Shown one piece after another: positions 48,327 through 55,812 of a stretch of 64,000 nt of DNA. Within the stretch, counting starts at the first letter, position 1, and every line of letters begins with the position of its first letter. The DNA is taken from NCBI RefSeq assembly GCF_016905005.1, contig NZ_JADIKC010000010.1, positions 18,070-82,069 of the forward strand, in the 5' to 3' direction. This DNA is from Dyella kyungheensis (GTDB lineage Bacteria; Pseudomonadota; Gammaproteobacteria; Xanthomonadales; Rhodanobacteraceae). The translations under genes and the position numbers were made by a program. The notes beneath the pieces were generated by a model, which saw only the letters and a list, made by a program, of their open reading frames with translations, did not search any database and was not told the origin of the DNA.

Positions 48327-49067
48327 TTACCCCAGGTAGCCCTGGAGCTTCGATTCGATCTGGCGCGGATTGGCGCCCTCGGCAATGGCGACGAGTCCTT
48401 CGATCAGGATTTCGCGCATCTGCGTCTGCTTGTGGATCAGCGCCTTCAGCCGGGCCGACATCGGCAGCATCCACAGGTTGGCCAGCGCCACGCCGTAGAT
48501 GGTGGCGACGAACGCCGCGGCGATGCCGTGGCCGAGCTTGCTGGGGTCGGCGAGGTTCTGCATCACCGCCATCAGGCCCATCACGGCACCGATGATGCCC
48601 ATGGTCGGCGAGAAGATGCCGGCCTGCTCGAACACTTTCGCGCCGGCCAGATCGTGGTGTTCGCGCGCGCCCACCTCCACTTCCAGCACGCCGCGGATCG
48701 CTTCGGGCTCGCTGCCGTCCACCAGCAGCTGCAGGCCCTTGCGCACGAAGGTGTCGCTTTCCGAATCGATCTGCGGTTCCAGACCCAGCAGGCCCTGGCG
48801 GCGCGAAATTTCGCTCCAGCCCACGATGCGGCTGATCAGGTCGGAGGGTTGGTGCTGCGGCGGCTTGTACACCAGCGGGAACAGCGCCATCGCGTGCTTG
48901 AGCACCTTGCCGGAGTTCTGCACCAGCAGCGCCGCAATGGTGCCCATGAACACGATCACGAACGCGGCCGGATTCCACAGCGCTTCCACGCTGGAACCCT
49001 TGAGGATGGTCCCGACGATCACGACCACGAAGGCCAGGATCGTGCCGATGAGACTTACCAGATCCAT
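48327..49067 (-). CDS. motC: Flagellar motor protein MotC (MotA-like)
   Basis: A 246-residue integral membrane stator subunit with four TMs (about 1-22, 34-53, 148-168 and 182-200). ILIEGLVAIAEGANPRQIESKLQGYL is the cytoplasmic torque end and SPTMGIIGAVMGLMAVMQNL carries the conserved Pro of TM3. It conducts ions with MotD and pushes FliG. It starts 1 bp before the cheA stop region, so cheA-motC-motD are tightly linked. Confidence 0.95.
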   Translation of the reverse strand: MDLVSLIGTILAFVVVIVGTILKGSSVEALWNPAAFVIVFMGTIAALLVQNSGKVLKHAMALFPLVYKPPQHQPSDLISRIVGWSEISRRQGLLGLEPQIDSESDTFVRKGLQLLVDGSEPEAIRGVLEVEVGAREHHDLAGAKVFEQAGIFSPTMGIIGAVMGLMAVMQNLADPSKLGHGIAAAFVATIYGVALANLWMLPMSARLKALIHKQTQMREILIEGLVAIAEGANPRQIESKLQGYLG

Positions 49068-49068
49068 G

Positions 49069-51024
49069 TCAGCCGCTCATCCTGATGGAGGAAAGAAGTT
49101 GGCCGTCGTGGTCGGACAGGCCGGCCAGATCCATCACCAACGCCAGGCGGCCGTCGCCGGTGACGGTGGCGCCCGCCACCGCAGGCACGCCCTGGAACAA
49201 GGGACCGAGCGGTTTCACCATCACGTCTTCGCGCCCGAGCACTTCGTGCACCAGGCAGCCCAGCCGCATGTGGCCGATGTGCAGCACCACCACGTGGCGA
49301 CCCGCCAGTCCATCCACGCCGACCCAGCCGCCGAGATCGGCCAGCACCAGTGCACGGCCGCGATGCGATGCCACCACGCGACCGTCGAGCTGTTGCTGCT
49401 GTCCCGGTGCCAGTTCGAATACTTCATCCACATTGCTCAGCGGCAGCGCGAGCAGACGCGCGCCCACGCGCACCATCAGCACGCGCTGGATCGCCATCGT
49501 CAGCGGCACCGCCAGCTCCAGCGTGCTGCCCTTGCCCAGCTGCGAGCGCACCGACAAGGTGCCGCCCAGTTCCACCACGCGCGTCTTCACCACGTCCATG
49601 CCCACGCCGCGACCGGAGATGTCGGAGACGGTGGCGGCGGTGCTGAAGCCGGGGCGGAAAATGATTTCGTAGCATTCGTTTTCGGTGAGTCGCGATGCCT
49701 GCGCCTCGTCCATCAAACCCTTCTCCACCGCCTTGCGGCGCAGGACTTCAGGGTTCATGCCGCGCCCGTCGTCGGACACGGTGATCACGATGCGCTCGCC
49801 GCGCTGGCTTGCGCCCAGCGTGACCTTGCCCTTGCGCGGCTTGCCGGCGCGTTCGCGTTCGTCCGGCATTTCCAGGCCGTGGTCGAGCGCGTTGCGAATC
49901 AGGTGCACCATCGGATCGGCGAGTGCCTCGACCAGGCTGCGGTCGAGATCGGTGCCCTCGCCTTCCTGCACCAGTTCCACTTCCTTGCCTAGCTGGCGCG
50001 AGAGATCGCGCACGATGCGCGGGAAGCGCTGGAACAGACGGCCCACCGGCTGCATGCGCATGCCCAGCACGGCGTTCTGCAGCGCGTCGGCCACGCGATC
50101 GAGTTCGGTGGCGGCCAGCTCGAGCGTTTCATCGCCCGTCTTCGCCGCGAGGCTCAGCAGGCGATTGCGTACCAGCACCAGTTCACCGGCGCGATGCACC
50201 AGCGCGTCGAGGCGGGCGGTGTCCACGCGCACGGTGTTTTCCGGTGCGGGCGCCGCTTGTTTGGCCGGCGCGGCGACGGATGCAGATGCAGCGACAGGTG
50301 GGGGGGCCGGCGCGTTCGCGCCTGGCAGGCCGCCCTTGCCGTGAAGATTGTCGAGCAGCGATTCGAACTCGTCGTCGGAGATCGTGCCTGCCGTCGACGA
50401 TGCGACGGGCGCGGTCGTCGTGGCGCCAGGCTGGCCGCCCTTGCCATGCAGGTTGTCCAGCAGGGCTTCGAATTCGTCGTCGGAAATGCTGCCCGAGTCG
50501 GCCGCCGCTAAGGGCGCACCCGGTGCGCCGCTGCTGCCATAGAGGCTGTCGAGCAGGGCTTCGAATTCGGAATCGTCGATCGTGCCGTCGCTCGGCGGCG
50601 GCGCCACCGGCTTGGGCGCCGGTGCGGGTGCAGGCGCGGCGGCCTTGCCCGGCGTCAGGCGTTGCAGCAGGCCGGCGGGCGGCATCGCCATCGCGCTGCC
50701 GCTGGCCAGTGCCGCCATCATGTCGTTGAGTAGGTCCAGCGCTTCCAGCAGCGCATCCATGCGGCTGGCATCGAGCAGCAACTGCCCGTTGCGCGCCACG
50801 TTGAGCAAGTCCTCGGCGTGATGGCACAGCTGCACCATCGGCTCGATGGCGAGGAAGCCCGCGCCGCCCTTGACCGTGTGGAACGCGCGGAACACCGCGT
50901 TCAACAGTTCGGCATCGCGCGGCGAGGCCTCCAGCCCGATCAGCTGATCGCCCAGGCGCTGCACCAGTTCCCCGGCTTCCACCAGGAAATCATTGCGCAG
51001 CTCGCTGTCCAACGTGGGATCCAT
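49069..51024 (-). CDS. cheA: Chemotaxis histidine kinase CheA (flagellar cluster, P2-repeat form)
   Basis: A 651-residue kinase. The Hpt domain has His49 (VFRAFHTVKGGAGF). The region between Hpt and the dimerization domain holds three tandem copies of an acidic motif, about 148-165 (IDDSEFEALLDSLYG), 179-197 and 214-232 (ISDDEFEALLDNLHGKGG), in a Pro/Ala-rich linker, in place of a usual P2 domain. Dimer and ATP parts follow (VDTARLDALVHRAGELVLVRNRLL, MVHLIRNALDHGLE, DDGRGMNPE, ISGRGVGMDVVKTRV), then the CheW-like end. It starts 15 bp after the cheZ stop. Confidence 0.97.
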   Translation of the reverse strand: MDPTLDSELRNDFLVEAGELVQRLGDQLIGLEASPRDAELLNAVFRAFHTVKGGAGFLAIEPMVQLCHHAEDLLNVARNGQLLLDASRMDALLEALDLLNDMMAALASGSAMAMPPAGLLQRLTPGKAAAPAPAPAPKPVAPPPSDGTIDDSEFEALLDSLYGSSGAPGAPLAAADSGSISDDEFEALLDNLHGKGGQPGATTTAPVASSTAGTISDDEFESLLDNLHGKGGLPGANAPAPPPVAASASVAAPAKQAAPAPENTVRVDTARLDALVHRAGELVLVRNRLLSLAAKTGDETLELAATELDRVADALQNAVLGMRMQPVGRLFQRFPRIVRDLSRQLGKEVELVQEGEGTDLDRSLVEALADPMVHLIRNALDHGLEMPDERERAGKPRKGKVTLGASQRGERIVITVSDDGRGMNPEVLRRKAVEKGLMDEAQASRLTENECYEIIFRPGFSTAATVSDISGRGVGMDVVKTRVVELGGTLSVRSQLGKGSTLELAVPLTMAIQRVLMVRVGARLLALPLSNVDEVFELAPGQQQQLDGRVVASHRGRALVLADLGGWVGVDGLAGRHVVVLHIGHMRLGCLVHEVLGREDVMVKPLGPLFQGVPAVAGATVTGDGRLALVMDLAGLSDHDGQLLSSIRMSG

Positions 51025-51039
51025 GCGGCGGTCCGTCCT

Positions 51040-51678
51040 TTAGAAACCGAATTCGCTGAGCAGGCGATCCGCTTCGTCCTGACTGGTGACCTTGACCGGA
51101 CCGGTGGCGGCTTCGCCCGAGGCCAGCGCGCCGGTGAGGCTCACCAGTTCCAGCAGCGAGTTCTCCACGCTGCCGATGAAGTTCACCACTTTCTTGATGC
51201 GCTGGCCCGAGAGGTCCTGCCACGACTGGGCGACCACGAAATCGGCGAGGCCGTCGCGGCATGCGTTGGCGAACGCCTGCGACTGCTTCGCCAGCACGTG
51301 CGCGACATCGCCTTCGGCGGTGCCGTCGATCACCGCGTCGGCGTTTTCGGCGAGCGCTTCGGCCTGCGGACGCATGCGCTCGACGAAATCGAGCGAGCGA
51401 TGGGCCGCCTGCGAGCTCATCTCGAGCACATCTTCCAGGTGCTGGCGCGCATCGGCGACGCTGCCCGGCACGCCTTCCTGCGCCAGGTCGCCGCCGAGGC
51501 GGCGCACGGCATCGTGCAGGTCGCGGGCAAGCAGGCCCAGCGCGCGGAACACACGCTGTTCGCGCTCGCGGACCAGCACATCGAGGGCCTGCTCGAAGGC
51601 GGCGCCATCGGCGCTGTTCAGCAGGTCGTGGAGTTCCTTCGGCATCGACTCGCCGGCCATCAGGGAGCCTGCATTCAT
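51040..51678 (-). CDS. cheZ: CheY-P phosphatase CheZ (start rewritten by an inserted repeat element)
   Basis: A 212-residue all-helical protein. The phosphatase motif is FVVAQSWQDLSGQRIKKVVNFIGSVE (Gln in QDLSGQ is catalytic in CheZ) and the C-terminal CheY-binding helix is DEADRLLSEFGF. It dephosphorylates CheY-P. The start at 51678 ([11 protein letters not shown]) lies inside the right arm of the 268-bp inverted-repeat element, and so does its GAGG; a start at 51645 (MPKELHDLL) is possible but has a poor RBS. In an intact layout cheZ would start directly at the cheY stop. Confidence 0.9.
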   Translation of the reverse strand: MNAGSLMAGESMPKELHDLLNSADGAAFEQALDVLVREREQRVFRALGLLARDLHDAVRRLGGDLAQEGVPGSVADARQHLEDVLEMSSQAAHRSLDFVERMRPQAEALAENADAVIDGTAEGDVAHVLAKQSQAFANACRDGLADFVVAQSWQDLSGQRIKKVVNFIGSVENSLLELVSLTGALASGEAATGPVKVTSQDEADRLLSEFGF

Positions 51679-51931
51679 ACGCCAAGTACCTCGCGCCGGG
51701 AGCTGTTTGCCCGCAGGGCAAGGAAGAACGAAGAAGTGTATGTCGATACACGACTGAGTGATGACGCAGCCTTGCGGGCAAACAGACCCGGCCCGAAGGG
51801 TTGCGCTTGAGCGGCCGCCAGGCGGCAGCGCGCGGCTTGACCTGCCAGCCAGGCAGGCGCAGCGCCACGCGCTACCACCTGACAGCCGCTCAAGCGCAAC
51901 GCGAGGTACTTGGCGTATGAATGCAGGCTCC
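51664..51931. mobile_element. Nested inverted-repeat element between cheY and cheZ (MITE-like)
   Basis: A perfect 32-bp inverted repeat (51664-51695 with 51900-51931) encloses two further hairpins. Hairpin B is 51695-51715 with 51773-51792 (20 of 21, one bulge) and has a tip GTGTAT-GTCG-ATACAC at 51736-51751. Hairpin C is 51800-51815 with 51885-51900 (perfect 16 bp), continued by 51819-51832 with 51868-51881. Pairs broken on the plus strand (C-A) become G-U on the minus strand, as expected if it folds as RNA of the che transcript. No second copy is in the window. Confidence 0.75.
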
Positions 51932-51947
51932 GAACTTGTGCGTTCAT
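51675..51947 (-). CDS. Possible linker reading frame between cheY and cheZ (remnant of original cheZ start)
   Basis: A 90-residue frame starts inside the cheY stop (ATGA at 51944-51947), begins MNAQVRSL, then crosses the inserted element and stops with a TGA that overlaps the cheZ ATG (ATGA at 51675-51678). Its composition is that of repeat DNA, so it probably has no protein function. It could keep ribosomes moving from cheY to cheZ. Read straight from the first CTG to the CTG after the element, the frame would give [13 protein letters not shown], in frame with cheZ. Confidence 0.35.
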   Translation of the reverse strand: MNAQVRSLHSYAKYLALRLSGCQVVARGAAPAWLAGQAARCRLAAAQAQPFGPGLFARKAASSLSRVSTYTSSFFLALRANSSRREVLGV

Positions 51948-52351
51948 GCGCCGGCTCCCGCTGCAGCAAGGCGTTCGAAGATCTTGCTCAGCTTTTCCTG
52001 CAGGGTGACGGCGGTGAACGGCTTGACGATGTAGCCGTTCACGCCGGCCTGGGCGGCGGCAATGATCTGGTCGCGGTTGTTCTCGGCGGTGACCATGAGC
52101 ACCGGCAGGCCTTTCAGCGCGGGCTCGGCGCGGATCGCGCGCAGCAGGTCGATGCCCGTCATGTTGGGCATGTTCCAGTCGGTCACGACCATGTCGAAGG
52201 CGTTGTTGCGCAACATGGTAAGCGCGTTCTCGCCATCGTCGGCTTCCTGGATCAGGCCGTTGCTGAAACCCAGCTCGACCAGCAGGTTGCGCACGATACG
52301 CCGCATGGTGGAGAAGTCGTCCACCACGAGGATCTTCATATTCTTGTCCAA
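51944..52351 (-). CDS. cheY: Chemotaxis response regulator CheY (flagellar cluster)
   Basis: A 135-residue receiver. DD at 11-12, phospho-Asp58 in [14 protein letters not shown], Thr88 in [12 protein letters not shown] and Lys110 in YIVKPF; very like Pseudomonas CheY that binds FliM/FliN. The start shown is TTG at 52351, with GCGGAGAAAGCG before it; ATG at 52339 (MKILVVDDF) is the other option and fits the family length better. The stop overlaps an ATG (ATGA) that was probably the original cheZ start. Confidence 0.95.
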   Translation of the reverse strand: MDKNMKILVVDDFSTMRRIVRNLLVELGFSNGLIQEADDGENALTMLRNNAFDMVVTDWNMPNMTGIDLLRAIRAEPALKGLPVLMVTAENNRDQIIAAAQAGVNGYIVKPFTAVTLQEKLSKIFERLAAAGAGA

Positions 52352-52390
52352 ACGCTTTCTCCGCTGCGCGTGTTACTTGGAAACCCAGGG

Positions 52391-52411
52391 GATGGGCGAT
52401 GGGTCATGGGC
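52391..52411. repeat. Heptanucleotide tandem repeat (GATGGGC/GATGGGT/CATGGGC)
   Basis: Three 7-bp units in the 111-bp gap between fliA and cheY. Other gaps have different heptamers (7369-7389, 55611-55638 and 63486-63521). Confidence 0.6.
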
Positions 52412-52462
52412 GCGCGACGATCACACTCCACAGCACACGTGGGCCATTGGACTCGCGCCCCA

Positions 52463-53236
52463 CTACCTGCCCCTCGATCCCTTACGTTGCTTGCCTTCCT
52501 TCTCCTGCCCCTCGTGCCAACCCGACATCCGCGCTCGCAAGCGCACGATGGCCTGGCCGTGGATCTGGCACACGCGCGATTCCGTCACGCCGAGCACCGC
52601 ACCAATCTCCTTGAGGTTCAGTTCTTCCTCGTAGTACAGGGACATCACCAGCTGCTCGCGTTCGGGCAGGCCGCCGATGGCTTCCACCAGGGCTTCGCGC
52701 ATGCCTTCGTGCTCGACGCTGTCCGCCGGGCTCAGGCTGTCGCCGTCGGCCACGTCGAACGCTGCGCCGCCGTCCGCGTCATCCGGTGCGGAGAGGCTGA
52801 GCAGGCGAGCACTCGCCGCGTCGGCCAGCACCTGGTGATATTCCTCGGCACCCATGCCCAGTCGCCGCATCACTTCGGCGTCATCGGCATCGGAACCGGT
52901 TTCTATTTCAATCTGACGAACGACCTCCGCCATTTCGCGCACTTTTCGATGCACCGACCGTGGGGTCCAGTCGGTGCGCCGCAATTCGTCGAGCATCGCG
53001 CCACGGATGCGGATACCCGCAAACGTCTCGAAGCTCGCATTCTTGCCGGTGGTGAAATTGCGCGAGGCCTCCAGCAAACCGATCATGCCGGCCTGAATCA
53101 GGTCGCTCACGTCCACGCTGGGCGGCAATCGGCCCATCAGGTGATAGGCGATACGTCGCACCAGGGGAGCGTGCTGGCGAACCAGTTCGTCGGCACTCTG
53201 CCGCTGCAGCTGCAGATATTCGGAAGCCACACTCAT
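52463..53236 (-). CDS. fliA: Flagellar sigma factor FliA (sigma-28)
   Basis: A 257-residue sigma factor with regions 2-4. Region 2 is HAPLVRRIAYHLMGRLPPSVDVSDLIQAGMIGLLEASRNFTTGKNASFETFAGIRIRGAMLDELRRTDW; region 4 is IGGLPEREQLVMSLYYEEELNLKEIGAVLGVTESRVCQIHGQAIVRLRARM. It directs late flagellar and chemotaxis genes and should read the sigma-28 sites at 1077, 28876, 40571 and 40646. Starts 1 bp after the flhG stop. The C-terminal 12 residues are basic and Gly-rich. Confidence 0.97.
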   Translation of the reverse strand: MSVASEYLQLQRQSADELVRQHAPLVRRIAYHLMGRLPPSVDVSDLIQAGMIGLLEASRNFTTGKNASFETFAGIRIRGAMLDELRRTDWTPRSVHRKVREMAEVVRQIEIETGSDADDAEVMRRLGMGAEEYHQVLADAASARLLSLSAPDDADGGAAFDVADGDSLSPADSVEHEGMREALVEAIGGLPEREQLVMSLYYEEELNLKEIGAVLGVTESRVCQIHGQAIVRLRARMSGWHEGQEKEGKQRKGSRGR

Positions 53237-53237
53237 G

Positions 53238-54179
53238 TCACCACCCCGTTGCTACTGCGGCCTGCCTGCTGAAAAAGGCGATGCGATCCAGGCCCAGTCG
53301 CTCGGGTTCACCCCATGTATCGACCGCACCCGCCAATTGCTTGAATGCCAATCCCGACCGGCTCGACGGCCACAGATCCACCACCGCGCTCTGGCGGCGG
53401 ATGGCCTGCTTGAGTCGTTCGTCATGCGGGACATGGCCCATGAATTCCAACGCCACATCGAGGAAGCGATCGCAAACTCGTGCGAGTTTCTGATGCAGCT
53501 GCCTGGCTTCGCCCACGTTGCGCACCATGTTCGCCACCATGCGGAAGCGGCGCACGCCGAAGTCGCGGCTGAGCACCTTGAGCAGGGCGTAGGCATCGGT
53601 GAGCGAGGCGGGCTCGTCGCAGACCACCACCACCACGTCGTCCGCAGCCGCGGCGAACATCGCCACGTTGTCGGAAAGTCCTGCGGCGGTATCCACCACC
53701 AGGTAATCCGGCGGCGCCACCAGATCGTCGAACGCGCGGATCACCGCCGCGTGCTCGCCGGCGCCCAGCTGCGAGAGGCGGCGCGTGCCCGAACCGGCCG
53801 GCACCACCTTGAGGCCGTGCGGCGCGGTCATCAGCAAGTCTTCGATCGAGCAGACGCCGTCGAGCAGGTGGCCGATGTGGCGCGTGGGCGTGAGGCCGAG
53901 CAGCACGTCGATGTTGGCCAGGCTCATGTCCGCATCGAGCAGGATCACCTGATGGCCCTCGATGGCCAGCGCCATGCCGAGGTTCACGGAGACGGTGGTC
54001 TTGCCCACGCCGCCTTTGCCGCCAGCCACCGCAATGGCACGGCAACGTTTGCGCGGCGCGGTGCCGCTCAAGCCATAGGCCTGGTCCTGCACCGGCGCCT
54101 GCCGGGTATGTCGTTCGGTCAGCGCACGCAGCATGCTTTCCAATCCCATCGCCTGATTCATTGCGAAGACGCCACTCAT
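53238..54179 (-). CDS. flhG: Flagellar number regulator FlhG (FleN), MinD-like ATPase
   Basis: A 313-residue ATPase. The deviant Walker A is AGGKGGVGKTTVSVNLGMALA near residues 58-77, Walker B region VILLDADMSLANIDVLLGL, and the switch VVDTAAGLSDNV. An N-terminal MNQAMGLESML fits the activation helix. With FlhF it limits and places polar flagella and, in Pseudomonas, antagonises FleQ. Start at 54179 overlaps the flhF stop by 4 bp. Confidence 0.96.
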   Translation of the reverse strand: MSGVFAMNQAMGLESMLRALTERHTRQAPVQDQAYGLSGTAPRKRCRAIAVAGGKGGVGKTTVSVNLGMALAIEGHQVILLDADMSLANIDVLLGLTPTRHIGHLLDGVCSIEDLLMTAPHGLKVVPAGSGTRRLSQLGAGEHAAVIRAFDDLVAPPDYLVVDTAAGLSDNVAMFAAAADDVVVVVCDEPASLTDAYALLKVLSRDFGVRRFRMVANMVRNVGEARQLHQKLARVCDRFLDVALEFMGHVPHDERLKQAIRRQSAVVDLWPSSRSGLAFKQLAGAVDTWGEPERLGLDRIAFFSRQAAVATGW

Positions 54180-55591
54180 GCGCTTGCCACCGCTAGTCCA
54201 AAGCGATCCGCCATCACCACGTCGTCGGCCGGCGCGCTGCCCTTGAGCACCTGCGCGGCGCGGCATACCAGCACCCGCGCATCGGCTGTGGCGATGTCCT
54301 CGGGCACGCGCTGTCCATCGGTGACGTAGTCGAGCGCGAGCCGGTGACGGATCAGCACCGACAGCGCGCCGCCGAGGCTGGGAGCCTCGTCGAGTTTGGT
54401 GAGAATGCAGGCGTGCGGCTTGACCGGCAGGTAGGCGCGCACGGCTTCGTCCAGCGACGACGCATGCGCGTTCGCCGCCATCACCAGGCAGGCGCGCAGG
54501 TCGCCGCCGTTGCCCAGCACTTCCAGTTGTTCGGCCAGCCGCGGATCGCCGCCGGCCAGCCCCGCGGTGTCCACCAGCACGGTGTGGTGGCCGCGCAGCA
54601 GTTCAAGCACATGGCGCAGGCTGTCGGCGTCGTAGGCGGGATACACGCGCACGCCGAGCAGGCGACCGTAGTGTTCCAGCTGCGCCGCGGCGCCGATGCG
54701 GTAATGATCGGTGCTGACCAGCGCGACCTGCGATGCGCCGTTGCGCATCACTGCACGGGCCGCCAGCTTGGCGATGGTGGTGGTCTTGCCCACGCCGGTG
54801 GGACCGACCAGTGCGGTGACGCCACGACGCTCCGAGTGATCGCGCGGGCTGATCGACAGGCTCCGGCTGAGCACGCCCAGCGGCAGATAACGGGCCTGTT
54901 CGGCGTTGATTTCCACCGGCAGCTCGCCGACCAGCTGGCGCGCGACATCCGGTTCGATACCGAGCCGGGTCATTTCGCGCAGTACGCGGGCACGCATCGG
55001 CTGACGGCGTTCCAGGTCGTTCCAGATCAGGCTCGACAGCTGCGTTTCCAACAGGTCGCGCAGGCTGCCCAGTTCGGCACGCACGCGCGCGGTGTCCTGC
55101 ATGGCGCGTTCGAGCAATGGATGGAGGGACGCAGCTTCGGCGGAGGCACCGTTCGGCGCGGTTTCCAGCGGCGCCGTAATTTCTTCCAGCGCCTTGGCCA
55201 GCGTGGCGGCCTGCGCCTGCGGCATGCGCGCGGCGGGCGCCTCGATCACCGGCTCCACGCGCGGCGACGTGGCACGACGCGAGAGCGACACGGAGACGCC
55301 GTCGTCATCGCGACGGTTCGTCGGCGGCAGCGGCGGCGGCGCGGCCTCGCTGCGACGCGCGGCAGCGTTCGGCGCGGAGGCGGCAGCCGGTGCGCGGTTT
55401 TCCACTTCCAGCGGCGCACCGTGGCGCGCGGCTTCGCGTACCAGCGCTTCGTCGAAATCGACCGCGGCGATGATCTCGATGCCGTCGTCCATCCGGCGCG
55501 TGGACAGGATCACCGCATCCGGCCCCTGGTCCTCGCGCACTTCACGCATGGCCTGACGCATATCCGGGGCCACGAAACGCTTGATCTTCAC
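54176..55591 (-). CDS. flhF: Flagellar placement GTPase FlhF
   Basis: A 471-residue SRP-type GTPase. A short N-terminal block KIKRFVAPDMRQAMREVREDQGPDAVILSTRR is followed by a variable Pro/Ala-rich linker (about 65-130), an N domain and the G domain with GPTGVGKTTTIAKLAAR, STDHYRIGAAAQLEHYGRLLGV, VLVDTAGL and LTKLDEAPSLGGAL. FlhF directs the flagellum to the cell pole. The start is GTG at 55591 (no earlier good start); upstream sequence in frame is a heptamer repeat region. Confidence 0.95.
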   Translation of the reverse strand: MKIKRFVAPDMRQAMREVREDQGPDAVILSTRRMDDGIEIIAAVDFDEALVREAARHGAPLEVENRAPAAASAPNAAARRSEAAPPPLPPTNRRDDDGVSVSLSRRATSPRVEPVIEAPAARMPQAQAATLAKALEEITAPLETAPNGASAEAASLHPLLERAMQDTARVRAELGSLRDLLETQLSSLIWNDLERRQPMRARVLREMTRLGIEPDVARQLVGELPVEINAEQARYLPLGVLSRSLSISPRDHSERRGVTALVGPTGVGKTTTIAKLAARAVMRNGASQVALVSTDHYRIGAAAQLEHYGRLLGVRVYPAYDADSLRHVLELLRGHHTVLVDTAGLAGGDPRLAEQLEVLGNGGDLRACLVMAANAHASSLDEAVRAYLPVKPHACILTKLDEAPSLGGALSVLIRHRLALDYVTDGQRVPEDIATADARVLVCRAAQVLKGSAPADDVVMADRFGLAVASA

Positions 55592-55610
55592 TTGCTCGCT
55601 CCGCTCGCGT

Positions 55611-55638
55611 GAATGGTGAATGGTGAATGGTGAATAGG
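55611..55638. repeat. Heptanucleotide tandem repeat GAATGGT x3 plus GAATAGG
   Basis: In the 221-bp flhA-flhF gap. The segment 55622-55637 is perfectly repeated in inverted orientation at 55778-55793 (16 bp), so most of the gap could form one large hairpin in the flhA-flhF transcript. Confidence 0.75.
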
Positions 55639-55777
55639 AACAGCCCACGCTGATGCAGGGTTCCGTTGAATGGTTTGTGCGTGGCGCATGTCTGATCTTT
55701 CCCGACTCATTCGTTCCATTAGAAATGGTGAGCAAGCAACAGCGCGCATCGTCAAAACCTCTCGCGCCCGGCTCTCC

Positions 55778-55793
55778 CTATTCACCATTCACC
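55778..55793. repeat. Inverted partner of the GAATGGT repeat (CTATTCACCATTCACC)
   Basis: Exact reverse complement of 55622-55637, 20 bp after the flhA stop as read on the minus strand. Between the arms no gene is seen; the 140-bp interior has no clear promoter. Confidence 0.75.
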
Positions 55794-55812
55794 ACTTACC
55801 CTTTACCGCCTC

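Noticed and set aside
47170..48978. MotD with a 220-residue N-terminal extension.
   Set aside because: The extension is motC in another frame. The GTG at 48312 begins MARKKKHHEDH, which is the conserved MotB-like start.
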